Assembly (NCBI RefSeq): GCF_003207955.1 | Contig: NZ_NOXG01000010.1 | Location: 32,583-96,582, forward strand | DNA length: 64,000 nucleotides | Origin: Novacetimonas pomaceti | GTDB taxonomy: Bacteria; Pseudomonadota; Alphaproteobacteria; Acetobacterales; Acetobacteraceae | Direction of reading: 5' to 3' | Shown here: positions 15,713-25,251 of the stretch, in pieces | Position numbering within the stretch: position 1 is the first letter of the stretch | Layout: each line of letters opens with the position of its first letter | Notes under the pieces: generated by a model | Seen by the model: the letters and a program-made list of their open reading frames with translations, nothing else | Told to the model about the DNA's origin: nothing | Database searches by the model: none | Program-made: the position numbers and the translations under genes

Positions 15713-16411
15713 TCAGGAATCAGCGCGGAAACGCCGTTGCAGCATGGCGCGCATCGCCTTGCGCGCCTTGCCGGCATCGCGCCCCACCTGAATAAGGGCC
15801 GGGATCTGCCCCGGATGGGCCAGAACGCTGCGCAGGATCGGCCCCAGCGCGATTTCCCCATCCGCCTGCAATGCCACGACCGCTGCGGGCGGCAATGTCC
15901 GGTCGGCGGGATCGCACACCACCCGCAGGACCGCAAAGGGAACCTTGCGTTCGGAACAGACCTGCGCCACGACGCCGCTTTCCATATCCAGCCCCTCGCA
16001 TCCGCTCCGGGCGAACAGTTCGGCCTTCCGGGGGGCGTCGGACACGATCACGTCGCTCTGCAGCAGGTCGCCCCGCTGCACGCTGCGCAGGCCCTGCCCC
16101 AGCCAGTCGGAAAAGGCCGGATCGGTGGGAATGCGCGCGCCATCGACCACGACATGGCGCGGCAGCAGGATGATCCCTGCATACAGCGCGGGGTCGAGGC
16201 CCGCCGCAAGCCCGAACGACAGCACCGCGTCAACCCCGCAGGCCAGCAGCGTGGAGGTCGCGCGTCGCGCCCCGTCCAGCGTGGCGCCGCTGATCCCGAA
16301 ACGCGCGTTGGGGAAAAACGGGCGGATCAGCGCGGCTTCCGCCTCCATCCCCACGACAATGCCCAGACGCGTGAACGGCGCGCCCGCGGGCATCGGCTGG
16401 AACTTTCCCAC
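15713..16411 (-). CDS. hpnG: Hopanoid-associated phosphorylase/nucleosidase HpnG
   Basis: A 232-residue protein of the purine nucleoside phosphorylase fold. Signs are the N-terminal GIVVGMEAEA, the central SFGLAAGLDP and the LDMESGVVAQV segment containing the substrate-binding Met-Glu. In hopanoid producers HpnG acts on adenosylhopane to release adenine on the way to bacteriohopanetetrol. It starts with GTG two bases after the shc stop, so it is the last gene of the hpn operon. The gene for HpnH, which makes adenosylhopane and often lies next to hpnG, is not in this window. Confidence 0.88.
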   Translation of the reverse strand: MGKFQPMPAGAPFTRLGIVVGMEAEAALIRPFFPNARFGISGATLDGARRATSTLLACGVDAVLSFGLAAGLDPALYAGIILLPRHVVVDGARIPTDPAFSDWLGQGLRSVQRGDLLQSDVIVSDAPRKAELFARSGCEGLDMESGVVAQVCSERKVPFAVLRVVCDPADRTLPPAAVVALQADGEIALGPILRSVLAHPGQIPALIQVGRDAGKARKAMRAMLQRRFRADS

Positions 16412-16413
16412 GA

Positions 16414-18441
16414 TCAGAACCCGTATCCGACGCGACCGCTGTTGCTGGTCTGCAGGTTACGGTAACGCGACAGCGCCAGCAGCGGGAAGAACTGACGGTA
16501 CCCATGATACCGCAGGTAGAAGACCTTCGGGAAGCCGACGGCGTTGTACGGCTCTTCCGCCCATTCGCCATCCTTGCCCTGCGTGCGCGCAAGGTAGGCC
16601 ACGCCACGCGACACCGCCTCGTCATTCTTCAGGCCCGCGGCCATCATCCCCAGCACCGCCCACGCGGTCTGCGACGGCAGGCTCTGGCGGTATTCGCCAT
16701 GCGGCCCGCCTTCATAGGATTCGCACCCTTCGCCCCAGCCGCCATCGGCGCGCTGCTTGCGACGCAGCCAGTCGGTGGCGCGGATGATCATCGGATCGTC
16801 ATGCGGCACGTCGGCGGCATTCAGCGCGCACAGCACCGACCATGTGCCATAGATGTAGTTCGTACCCCAGCGCCCGAACCACGATCCATCCTTCTCCTGC
16901 TCCGCGCGGAGATAGGCGATCCCGCGTTCGATGCACGGCCGGTCCACCCCATGGCCAAGCTGCGCCAGGAAGGAAATGCAGCGCGCCGTCACGTCGGCGG
17001 TCGGCGGGTCAAGCAGCGCGCCATGGTCGGCAAAGGGAATGTGGTTCAGGACATCGAGGTCGTTGTCGATATCGAACGCGCCCCAGCCGCCATTGCTGCT
17101 CTGCATGCCGATGATCCAGTGACGCGCGCGTTCCAGCGCCTCATCATTCGCGGGATCGTTCTGCCGGTGCAGCAGCATGCCCACGACCGCCGTGTCGTCC
17201 ACGTCGGGGTAATAGTCGTTGTTGTACTGGAACGCCCATCCGCCCGGCTTCACGTCAGGGCAGTTCAGCGCCCAGTCGCCCTTGACGTTAAGGATCTGGC
17301 GTTCACGCAGCCACCGGGCCGCCTTGTCCAGCTTCTGCTTCGTTTCCTCGGTCGCGATGCCATCGGGGCCCGATGCCGCCTCGATCATGGCATGTCCGGC
17401 AAGGCCGGTGTCCCAGATGGGCGAAACACAGGGCTGGCAATAGGTTTCGTTGCCCTGGTTGACCAGCAGGCGCTGCACCGCTTCCCATGCGGCGACGGCG
17501 CGCGGGTCGGTGTCCGGCACGCCCAGCGCACGGAACATCATGACGGTATTGGCCATCGCGGGATAGATCGCGCCCAGCCCGTCCACACCGTTGAGCCGCG
17601 CCTCGACAAAGTCCACGGCCGCGCGAATCGCGCGACGACGCGTCTTTTTCGGGAAAAAGCGTTCCGCCGGATGCAGGATCTTGTCGAGATACTGGAACAC
17701 ATAGCCCCACGGCGAACGGTACGGGCCACGGATCCAGTCGCGCACCTTGTCCGGCGGCGTGACGAACAGTTCGGGCACATGCACGCCGCGCGGGTTGAGC
17801 GCGCACGGACGCAATGCCCCCAGCACCAGCAGCGGCGCGATGACGGTGCGCGACCAGTACGACATGTTCCACACCGAAAACAGCGCCTTTTTGGGCATCA
17901 GCATCAGTTCGACCGGCATGGCCGGCGCGGCATGCCACGGAACGTCGCCAAACAGCGCAAGCTGGAGGCGGGTAAAGACGTTGGTCCGTTCCGCGCCGCC
18001 ATGGTCAAGGATCGCCTGGCGCGCGCGGACCATGTGCGGCGCGTTGATGTCATCGCCCAGGGCCTTGAGCGCGAAATACGCCTTCACGGAAGCCGAAAGG
18101 TCGAATTTCCCGTTTTCATACAGGGGCCATCCGCCATGCGCGCCCTGGATGCGACGCAGGTAGACGCCGATCCGCCCCTCCAGCTCCGGGTTGATCCGGT
18201 CGAGGAAGTGTTCCAGCAGGACATATTCCGCGGGGATGGTGGCATCGGCCTCCAGATCGAAAACCCAGTGCCCGTCCTCGTCCTGCCGCTGTCCCAGCGC
18301 GGCCTGCGCGCGGGTGACGGCCGTATCGAGTTCCGCCGCCGGCAGGGGCGCGTCCAGCTTTACCGTCCGCGTGGCGGCGGTGGTCCTGCGCGTCGTGGTC
18401 TTGCGGGCTGTGCTGGTTGTCGTTTCGGGTTTTTTCGCCAT
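16414..18441 (-). CDS. shc: Squalene-hopene cyclase (HpnF)
   Basis: A 675-residue class II triterpene cyclase that folds squalene into hopene/hopanol at the inner membrane. The protonating DxDD motif is D413-V-D415-D416. Several QW repeats are visible, for example QSSNGGWGAFD, QEKDGSWFGRWG and QRADGGWGEG. The N-terminal 30 residues are Thr/Lys/Arg-rich, as in other acetic acid bacteria, and not part of the catalytic fold. It lies between hpnE and hpnG in the leftward hopanoid operon. Confidence 0.97.
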   Translation of the reverse strand: MAKKPETTTSTARKTTTRRTTAATRTVKLDAPLPAAELDTAVTRAQAALGQRQDEDGHWVFDLEADATIPAEYVLLEHFLDRINPELEGRIGVYLRRIQGAHGGWPLYENGKFDLSASVKAYFALKALGDDINAPHMVRARQAILDHGGAERTNVFTRLQLALFGDVPWHAAPAMPVELMLMPKKALFSVWNMSYWSRTVIAPLLVLGALRPCALNPRGVHVPELFVTPPDKVRDWIRGPYRSPWGYVFQYLDKILHPAERFFPKKTRRRAIRAAVDFVEARLNGVDGLGAIYPAMANTVMMFRALGVPDTDPRAVAAWEAVQRLLVNQGNETYCQPCVSPIWDTGLAGHAMIEAASGPDGIATEETKQKLDKAARWLRERQILNVKGDWALNCPDVKPGGWAFQYNNDYYPDVDDTAVVGMLLHRQNDPANDEALERARHWIIGMQSSNGGWGAFDIDNDLDVLNHIPFADHGALLDPPTADVTARCISFLAQLGHGVDRPCIERGIAYLRAEQEKDGSWFGRWGTNYIYGTWSVLCALNAADVPHDDPMIIRATDWLRRKQRADGGWGEGCESYEGGPHGEYRQSLPSQTAWAVLGMMAAGLKNDEAVSRGVAYLARTQGKDGEWAEEPYNAVGFPKVFYLRYHGYRQFFPLLALSRYRNLQTSNSGRVGYGF

Positions 18442-18516
18442 TATTCCATGTTCCCCGCCCCATGACGGGGGCCTGTTCCAAATCCATGCATGTTGTGTGT
18501 TCGCGACATGTCCGGC

Positions 18517-19830
18517 CTATGCGCCACGACGTTCGCGGATGGCCCGCGCCGCGGCGGCGCCAGACCTGATCGCGCCCTCGATTGTGGCGGGCAAACCCGT
18601 TTCCGTCCAGTCCCCGGCCAGCATCAGGTTGGGCAGCATCGTGCGCGTGCCCGGCCGCATGCGGTCCTGCGCCGGGGTCGCGGCAAAGGTCGCGCGCTTC
18701 TCCCGCACGATGCGCATGGGTGGCATCTCCTCCGGCAGGGGGACCGTCAGGGCCGGGTCCAGCGCGGCGCGCACCTCGTTCCAGATATGGCGGGCCAGCG
18801 CATCGGGATCATACGTGGCATAGCGGTTGGCCGCGCTGACGGTGACCGACAGGATGTGGTCCTTGATGAAGACCCATTCGCTGATGCCGCCCACCAGCCC
18901 GATGAAGCGCGCCTGCGCCAGTCCCCCCGTCGCCACGGGCGCGTAGGGAAGCGCGAAATGCGCGTTCACGATGGCCTCGAACGCATCCGGCGCGTTGAAG
19001 CCGGGCACGCGGTCCGCCAGGAGGGAGGACGCGACGGGCGCGGGAACCGCCATGATCACGGCATCGTCCGGCCCGATGGTGATCGCGTCCTGCCCGGTGC
19101 CGCGCAGCATCGTCACGCGCCCGTCCCCGACCTCCACCGCGCTGATGCGGCTGCCGGTATGGACCTGCGCCTTCATGACCGACAGGTGGGCCAGCGCCGG
19201 GTCGACGAAACTTTCCGACAGTCCTTCGCGGGGGAAGCGCGGCAGGCAGTGGCGTCCGCCCTGCGCCAGGCTTTCGCGCACGACCGCGCCCAGCAGCGCG
19301 GCGCTGCCCACGTCGGGCATGGTGTTGAGGACGGAAATCGCGAACGGCTCCAGCAGCCGCGACGACAGCGCGCCGGGCTGCAGGCAGTCGGACACCACGG
19401 TATCAGGGTCCGCCTCCATCAGGCGCAGCAGGCTGCGCAGTTCGCCCAGCCGCATGCCCGGCACGCGACGGCGGCGCGACAGCACCCACAGCGGCAGCTT
19501 CCCGCGCGACAGGTCCAGCGTCCAGCGCGCGCCGTCGCCAAGGTCCATGAAGGGGAAAACGGGACGCATCGGCCCCGTCAGCGTCTGCTGCGCCCCGATC
19601 AGGCCGAGATAGCGGTTGACCGCGCGATTGCCCGACAGCAGCAGGTGATTGCCGTTGTCGATGCGGCAGCCCAGATGCCGGTCCACGTACGAACGCGCAC
19701 GCCCGCCGCAGGCCGGCCCGGCCTCGTGGACCGAGACACGTTCCCCCGCCCCCGCCAGTTCGATCGCGGCCGACAGGCCCGCCAGGCCACCGCCGACGAT
19801 ATGGATATGCCCGCTCATGCCATTGCCCAT
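18517..19830 (-). CDS. hpnE: Hydroxysqualene dehydroxylase HpnE (FAD-dependent)
   Basis: A 437-residue amine-oxidase-like flavoprotein; the FAD-binding GGGLAG is at 13-18. In this family HpnE reduces hydroxysqualene to squalene. The C-terminal LMLAGDWTETGLPATIEGA is the second FAD-contact motif of the family. The ATG at 19830, just after the hpnD stop, gives the normal N-terminus before the dinucleotide fold (a second ATG at 19818 is also possible); the frame is open further upstream to 19998 but that would overlap hpnD by 160 bases with no family resemblance. Confidence 0.92.
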   Translation of the reverse strand: MGNGMSGHIHIVGGGLAGLSAAIELAGAGERVSVHEAGPACGGRARSYVDRHLGCRIDNGNHLLLSGNRAVNRYLGLIGAQQTLTGPMRPVFPFMDLGDGARWTLDLSRGKLPLWVLSRRRRVPGMRLGELRSLLRLMEADPDTVVSDCLQPGALSSRLLEPFAISVLNTMPDVGSAALLGAVVRESLAQGGRHCLPRFPREGLSESFVDPALAHLSVMKAQVHTGSRISAVEVGDGRVTMLRGTGQDAITIGPDDAVIMAVPAPVASSLLADRVPGFNAPDAFEAIVNAHFALPYAPVATGGLAQARFIGLVGGISEWVFIKDHILSVTVSAANRYATYDPDALARHIWNEVRAALDPALTVPLPEEMPPMRIVREKRATFAATPAQDRMRPGTRTMLPNLMLAGDWTETGLPATIEGAIRSGAAAARAIRERRGA

Positions 19831-19838
19831 GACGGTCG

Positions 19839-20720
19839 TCACGACACCAGCACGCGCGCGGCGATCAGCAGCTTGCGCGGCCGCGACAGGGACACGCGGC
19901 ATTCGGGATGGCGCCATCCCTGCCGTTCCTGCGCCGCCAGGATCGCGGCATAGGTCGCGCCCATCACGCGGGCCGGACGCATGGCGCGACGGTCGCACTG
20001 GCGCATCGCGGCGGCGGCGGCGCGGAAATGGTCATGCGCACGCCCCGCCAGGATCCGCCCGACCGACTCCAGTCCCTCCGCATGGCATGCGCCCTGCGGG
20101 GTCAGCGGCACGTCGAAACGCGCCAGAAGCTCCGCCGGGAGGTACAGCCGCCCGCGCTGCGCGTCCTCCGCCACGTCACGCAGGATGTTCGTGATCTGCA
20201 GCGCGCGGCCAAGGTGGAAGGCCACCGTGTCGGCAGCGGGGGAGGAATCGCCGAACACCCGCACCGACAGCCGCCCCACGGCGGAGGCGACACGGTCGCA
20301 GTATAGGTCGAACGTCGCTTCGTCCGGGGCGACGATGGGGCCACGCGCATCCATTTCCATGCCGTCGATCACGGCATTGAAATCCTCCTGCCGCAGGCCG
20401 AACGTCCGGATGGTCGCCAGCAGCACGCGATCCAGCGCGTCCCGTGCTTCCCCCGCGTACAGGCGGCCGATACGCTCGCGCCACGCATCCAGCCGCTGGC
20501 ACTTGTCCTGGGGCGTGCCATCGTCGTCGGCCACGTCATCCACCAGCCGGCAGAAGGCATAGACGGCATACATCCCGTAACGGCGATCGGGCGGCAGGAT
20601 CTGCATGCCCTTGCCAAAGGACGTGCCCGAATCCCTGACCACGGCCTCGACCTCGGCCAGGTCCGCGGGATCGCATCCCAGTGGCGTCCCGCCATCATGC
20701 CGCGCACGCAAAAAAACCAT
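19839..20720 (-). CDS. hpnD: Presqualene diphosphate synthase HpnD
   Basis: A 293-residue trans-isoprenyl diphosphate head-to-head synthase. The first aspartate-rich motif DDVAD is at 61-65 and the second (NILRDVAED) lies near residue 180; RVFG and GRLYLP segments are typical of HpnD. It condenses two farnesyl diphosphates to presqualene diphosphate, the first step towards squalene without the eukaryotic-type synthase. It is followed by hpnE nine bases later and preceded by hpnC across about 100 bases. Confidence 0.93.
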   Translation of the reverse strand: MVFLRARHDGGTPLGCDPADLAEVEAVVRDSGTSFGKGMQILPPDRRYGMYAVYAFCRLVDDVADDDGTPQDKCQRLDAWRERIGRLYAGEARDALDRVLLATIRTFGLRQEDFNAVIDGMEMDARGPIVAPDEATFDLYCDRVASAVGRLSVRVFGDSSPAADTVAFHLGRALQITNILRDVAEDAQRGRLYLPAELLARFDVPLTPQGACHAEGLESVGRILAGRAHDHFRAAAAAMRQCDRRAMRPARVMGATYAAILAAQERQGWRHPECRVSLSRPRKLLIAARVLVS

Positions 20721-20816
20721 CCCCGCCTTTTCCGTTCAATCCAAGGTTCACAGTGTCTGTTGCCGGACGTTCTTTAACGGCAATCGCCGCAACGGCAAAA
20801 TCGCGCGCCGTTCAGG

Positions 20817-21683
20817 TCATCCGCCGATCACGCGCAACGCGCCCGCCATCGCCGCCAGCACGTCGCCACGCGACAGCCTGACCCGTCCCGCCACCGGGTC
20901 CTCGCGCCGCAGGCGCGCGGCAAGGCGCTTCGACAGCCCGACAATCACCGCGCATTCCATGCGCATGCGCCGGTCGCGCACCAGTCCGGGCAGGCGGGCG
21001 GCTTCGTCATTGAGGCGATCGACCTCGTCCAGCATGGCGTCGAACACGCGGCGCAGCGCCGGCAGGGCGAACGGACCATACAGATCCTCCAGCCGCGCGC
21101 CCTCGCGCTCCATCCATTCCCGCGGGAGGTAGCAGCGGTCGAGCTTGCGCAGGTCGTCCGCGCAGTCCTGCAGGTGATTGATGACCTGAAGCGCCGTGCA
21201 CAGCGCATCCGAAGGCCCCGCCGTCTGCGGCCCCTCCCCATGCAGGTCCAGCAGGAAGCGCCCCACGGGATTGGCGGAATACCGGCAGTATTCGACCAGT
21301 TCGTCCCAGGTTTCATACCGGTTCTTGACCGCGTCCTGACGGAACGCGACGATCAGGTCAGTCGCGGTTTCGACCGGCACGCCGGTGCGCGCGAACATCT
21401 CGCGCACCCTTGCCGCCGTCTGCGCATCGGGACGCTGCGGCGCGGTCCTTGTGCCGCGCACGACCTCTTCCATCGCGTTCAGGCGCGCGATCTTGGCCTG
21501 TGGGTCCAGCCTGTCGGTATCGACGATATCGTCGATGACACGCGCGAAATCGTAATAGGCATGGACGTAAGGACGCATCTGACGGCTGATGAGCAGGGAC
21601 CCTACGGGAAAATTCTCGTCCCCCGCGCCCTTGCCCGACGATACGTCCTCGCTGCCCCAGACGTCATGTTCGGCTGTATTCAC
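20817..21683 (-). CDS. hpnC: Hydroxysqualene synthase HpnC
   Basis: A 288-residue paralogue of HpnD. The N-terminal ENFPVGSLLI is diagnostic for HpnC; the aspartate motif DDIVD is at 51-55 and the second motif (DCADDLRKLDR) near 172-182. HpnC turns presqualene diphosphate into hydroxysqualene, which HpnE then reduces. Its ATG overlaps the stop of hpnB by four bases, which indicates coupled translation. Confidence 0.93.
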   Translation of the reverse strand: MNTAEHDVWGSEDVSSGKGAGDENFPVGSLLISRQMRPYVHAYYDFARVIDDIVDTDRLDPQAKIARLNAMEEVVRGTRTAPQRPDAQTAARVREMFARTGVPVETATDLIVAFRQDAVKNRYETWDELVEYCRYSANPVGRFLLDLHGEGPQTAGPSDALCTALQVINHLQDCADDLRKLDRCYLPREWMEREGARLEDLYGPFALPALRRVFDAMLDEVDRLNDEAARLPGLVRDRRMRMECAVIVGLSKRLAARLRREDPVAGRVRLSRGDVLAAMAGALRVIGG

Positions 21684-22915
21684 CCCAGGTCATCCCCCGT
21701 CATCGTCCTGTTCATGACCGCACCATTACCCTTTTGCTGGATATAGGTCGAAATCGCACCATCGGTATCGGTATAGGCGCGGCTTTTCCAGACCACGCCG
21801 CGCCCGCGATGGTGATTAATGGCCGAACCGATGGTCGCCAGCGTATAGAACCCGGCCACGGCCGGCAGCAGCAGCGCCCACGCGGGCGACAGGTTGAAGC
21901 GGCGCAGCGTGGGGGTGTAGGACGCCATGGACATGACCCACGCCCCCGCCCCCAGCAGGCACGCGGCGCCATGGGTGAACAGCGCCAGTTCCATCGGCGC
22001 GATCCACACCACGACCATGCCCACGACCGTCCCCAGCAGCATCAGCGGCGAATATCCCAGCTGCACATAGGCCGTGCGGGCCACCATGCGCCAGATGTCG
22101 TGCGGATGGGGATAGGGACGGATCGAACGCGCAAGGCAGCTGTGCCCCAGATAGATGCCGCCGCCGCTGTGCTTGACCAGCGCCGCCAGCGTGCAGTCGT
22201 CGATCAGCGCGCCGCGCAGGCTGGCGATCCCGCCGATGCGCGTCAGGGCCGTGCGCCGGATCAGGATGGTGCCCCCCGCCGCCCCGGCCGTCCTGCTGCG
22301 CGGGTTGTTGACGCTGGCGAAGGGATACAGCAGGGCGAAGAAAAAGACGAAGGCCGGGACCAGCATGCGCTCGGCCGGGCTGACGCAGTTCAGTTCCACC
22401 ATTTCCGACACCTGGTCCAGCCGCGATGCCTGCGCCTTGGCCACAAGGGTGGAGACATGGCGGGGATCGTGGGTGATGTCGGCATCGGTCAGAAGGATGA
22501 ATCCGTCATCGGCGGGGCACAGGCGCCGGGCCTCGGCCTCGCCCTGGCTTACGGCCCACAGCTTGCCGCTCCATCCCGGGGGGCGGGGCTTGCCCGTCAC
22601 GACCGTCAGGCGCTTGCGGGGGTCCGGCACCCTGCGCGCCAGACGGCCGGTCCCGTCGGTGCTGCCGTCGTCAACCACGATGACATGCATCCGCCCCGGA
22701 TAATCCTGCGCCAGGAGGGAGGCGACGCATTTGCCGATCGAGGGTGCCTCGTCACGCGCGGGCACCACCACACAGACATCGGGGCATAGCGCGCGATCAA
22801 GCTTCCTGCCGTCCACGGGCCCCAGGATCGGGCCCGCCTGCCAGAAATGCCCGTGAAAAAAGATCAGCCATCCCCATATGGCCAGCGCCAGACATGAAAG
22901 GGCGATAAGGAACAT
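21680..22915 (-). CDS. hpnB: Hopene-associated glycosyltransferase HpnB
   Basis: A 411-residue membrane glycosyltransferase of family 2. An N-terminal membrane segment (about 2-22) precedes the GT2 domain with VVVPARDEAPS, DDGSTDGTG and LLTDADI (the DxD metal site), followed by RRTALTRIGG and three to four C-terminal membrane helices (about 300-380). Members of this family are coded in hopanoid clusters, but the exact sugar transfer has not been settled for most of them. It lies 9 bases after hpnA. Confidence 0.9.
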   Translation of the reverse strand: MFLIALSCLALAIWGWLIFFHGHFWQAGPILGPVDGRKLDRALCPDVCVVVPARDEAPSIGKCVASLLAQDYPGRMHVIVVDDGSTDGTGRLARRVPDPRKRLTVVTGKPRPPGWSGKLWAVSQGEAEARRLCPADDGFILLTDADITHDPRHVSTLVAKAQASRLDQVSEMVELNCVSPAERMLVPAFVFFFALLYPFASVNNPRSRTAGAAGGTILIRRTALTRIGGIASLRGALIDDCTLAALVKHSGGGIYLGHSCLARSIRPYPHPHDIWRMVARTAYVQLGYSPLMLLGTVVGMVVVWIAPMELALFTHGAACLLGAGAWVMSMASYTPTLRRFNLSPAWALLLPAVAGFYTLATIGSAINHHRGRGVVWKSRAYTDTDGAISTYIQQKGNGAVMNRTMTGDDLG

Positions 22916-22924
22916 GACCGGACC

Positions 22925-23920
22925 TCAATCCAGCATGCCGTGCTGGCGGAACCAGTCGATGGCGTCCTTGACGGCCTCACGCGCGGGACGGGGGGAATAC
23001 CCCAGTTCGCGGATCGCCTTGTCGGAGGAGAAGAACATCTTCTTGTGCGACATCGCCAGCATTTCGCGCGTGACGCGCGGGGCGATGCCGAACATGCGCG
23101 ACAGCCATTCGCTGACGATCGCGATCGGCCAGATCACCGCCTGCGGCAGGCGGATGCGCGGCGGCGCCACGCCAGCCAGTTCCGCCGTCATGGCGAACAG
23201 GTCGCGCAGCAGGTAATTCTGGCCGCCCAGGATATATTTTTCCCCCAGGCGCCCGCGTTCCAGCGCCAGCGCGTGCCCTTCGGCCACGTCATCGACATGC
23301 ACGATGTTCACGCCCGTATCGACATAGGCGGGCATGCGCCCCGCCGCGCAGTCGAGGATCATCTGCCCCGTCGGCGTGGGCTTGATGTCGCGCGGGCCGA
23401 CGGGGGTGGACGGATTGACGATGACGGCAGGCAGCGCGCGTTCATGGACAAGGCGCAGGACCTCCTGCTCCGCCCGGTATTTGGAGCGCTTGTAGATCCC
23501 GATCACGCCATGTTCATGAACGGGCGTTTCCTCGTCACAGATCGTCCCGTCACCGATCAGGCCCAGCGCGGCGACCGAGGAACAGTAGACGATCCGTTCC
23601 ACCCCGGCGCGCTGCGCCGCGAGCATGAGTTCGCGCGTGCCCTCGACATTGGCGATCATCATCGGCACCGGATCGGGCACCCACAGGCGGTAATCCGCCG
23701 CGACATGAAAGACATAGCGACATCCGCGCACCGCCGCGTCAAAGGTGGACGGGGTGGAAAGGTCCCCTTCCACCAGTTCGCACGGAATATCCCGCAGGTT
23801 GGTAAGGTCACTGCCCTTACGCACCATCAGGCGGAGCGAATGGCCACGCTCCAGCAGGTTGCGGGCAACAGCGGAGCCGACAAAACCGGTTGCACCGGTA
23901 ACGAGCGTTGGGGCAGTCAT
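22925..23920 (-). CDS. hpnA: Hopanoid-associated sugar epimerase HpnA
   Basis: A 331-residue extended short-chain dehydrogenase. The NAD(P) motif VTGATGFVG sits at residues 7-15 and the catalytic YKRSK (YxxxK) follows a serine-rich SSVAALG strand. This is the first gene of the leftward operon hpnA-B-C-D-E-shc-hpnG. The ATG at 23920 places the Rossmann motif at the very N-terminus as in relatives; an upstream in-frame start at 23980 would add 20 unrelated residues. Confidence 0.92.
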   Translation of the reverse strand: MTAPTLVTGATGFVGSAVARNLLERGHSLRLMVRKGSDLTNLRDIPCELVEGDLSTPSTFDAAVRGCRYVFHVAADYRLWVPDPVPMMIANVEGTRELMLAAQRAGVERIVYCSSVAALGLIGDGTICDEETPVHEHGVIGIYKRSKYRAEQEVLRLVHERALPAVIVNPSTPVGPRDIKPTPTGQMILDCAAGRMPAYVDTGVNIVHVDDVAEGHALALERGRLGEKYILGGQNYLLRDLFAMTAELAGVAPPRIRLPQAVIWPIAIVSEWLSRMFGIAPRVTREMLAMSHKKMFFSSDKAIRELGYSPRPAREAVKDAIDWFRQHGMLD

Positions 23921-24108
23921 GACCTGAACTAGCACTCCGTAACAGAATTCAAGATTGCGATACGGACTCGCAACCAGCAAGAAGTACCATTTATCCCGAC
24001 ACCTCGCAGTGGCGCCAGACCCTGTCGTGGTGTAAGTCAGGCCCGCACTGTCACTTCGGGCGGCATTGCGACCGCTTTTCGGCTTAACAGACGCATTACG
24101 GATCTTTC

Positions 24109-25179
24109 TTGAGAAAGCTTACCATCCTGCTGGCCTTCCTGGGCCTGGCCCTTCTTACCGGTTGCACGGCGTGGCTTGGCGCGGGCTCGGTCATGAAGGC
24201 GATCGTGTCGATCGGCTTCGTCGGATTCATGGCGACCGTGCTGGCGCAGCTTGCAGTCGATGCAATACTGGGTCTTGCCTGGCACGCGGCTTGTCGCGAC
24301 ATTCCGTTCTGGCAGCTGCTGGTTTCGCGCATGATCCGCGATGCGGCTGCGTCATGCCTGCCCTTCTCGCAGCTGGGGGGAATGGTGATCGGCATCCGCG
24401 CGACCTGTTCAAGCCACCTTTTCGCCGGGCGGCGCGGACGCACCATCAGCGGGCCGGAGGCGGCGTGCGCGAACCTGGTCGACATCACGACGGAGGTGAT
24501 GGGCCAGATCCTGTTCATCCTGACCGCCGTGCTGTGCCTGGTCGCCCACCAGCAGTCCAGCCCCTTTGCCAAGCCGGTCATCATCGGGCTTGTGCTGCTG
24601 ACGCTGGGAATCGGGGGGTTCATCTGGACGCAGCAGCATGGCGGCTCGCTGCTCAAGCGCGCGGGGCGCATGCTGGGTCACAACATGGCGACCCAGTGGC
24701 AGGACGCGATGATGAGCAGCGCCGACAGCCTGCAGGAACGTTTCGACGCGATCTGGTCGCACCCGCGCCGCATCGCGGAGGCGGCGTTCATGCATTATAT
24801 CGGCTGGCTGGGCAGCGCGGGGACGATCTGGGTGGCCTATTATTTCCTTGGCGCGAAACTCAGCTTCAGCGGCGCCATCGCGATCGAGGGGGTGGCCTGC
24901 GGCATCATGTCCGTCTCGTTCCTGGTGCCTGCGGGCCTTGGCGTGCAGGAAGCCGCCTATATCGCGCTGGGCTCCGCCTTCGGCATCGCGCCTTCGGTGT
25001 CGCTGGGGCTGTCGCTGCTGCGGCGTGGGCGCGAACTGGTCATCGGGATTCCGATGCTGCTGGGCTGGCAGGCGATGGAAATGCGCAGCCTGCGCCGCAA
25101 CGCGCCAGATCAGCCGGAGCCCGAGGCATCCACCCCCGCGCCCGTCACCGCCCCCCCGTCGGGCGAGCAGTCGCCGTGA
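24109..25179 (+). CDS. HpnL-like lysylphosphatidylglycerol-synthase-fold membrane protein (copy 1)
   Basis: A 356-residue polytopic membrane protein with about seven to eight helices and the motifs typical of the HpnL/UPF0104 group (LPFSQLGGMVIGIR near the first third, FLVPAGLGVQEAAYI near the second, ending in RGRELVIGIPMLLGWQ). It is divergent from hpnA with 188 bases between, so a role in hopanoid handling is likely. The best frame opens with TTG at 24109; no better ATG gives the first helix. The first helix contains LLTGC, which mimics a lipobox but is more simply a membrane helix. A second HpnL-like gene lies at 39109. Confidence 0.8.
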   Translation: MRKLTILLAFLGLALLTGCTAWLGAGSVMKAIVSIGFVGFMATVLAQLAVDAILGLAWHAACRDIPFWQLLVSRMIRDAAASCLPFSQLGGMVIGIRATCSSHLFAGRRGRTISGPEAACANLVDITTEVMGQILFILTAVLCLVAHQQSSPFAKPVIIGLVLLTLGIGGFIWTQQHGGSLLKRAGRMLGHNMATQWQDAMMSSADSLQERFDAIWSHPRRIAEAAFMHYIGWLGSAGTIWVAYYFLGAKLSFSGAIAIEGVACGIMSVSFLVPAGLGVQEAAYIALGSAFGIAPSVSLGLSLLRRGRELVIGIPMLLGWQAMEMRSLRRNAPDQPEPEASTPAPVTAPPSGEQSP

Positions 25180-25251
25180 CATGCGACACGCGCCCCCCAT
25201 GCCACCCGAACGCCGCCTTCCCGTCCCTTACGGTTTCCGTCCGGTGCAGCC

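Noticed and set aside
16504..18465. Very long plus-strand frame (653 codons) opposite shc
   Set aside because: High GC content with strong third-position bias leaves the antisense strand open; the product is rich in His, Arg and Gln and has no domain, while shc is certain.
24109..24180. Lipobox-like LLTGC at the N-terminus of the HpnL-like protein
   Set aside because: It lies in the first helix of a polytopic membrane protein, so lipid modification is unlikely.
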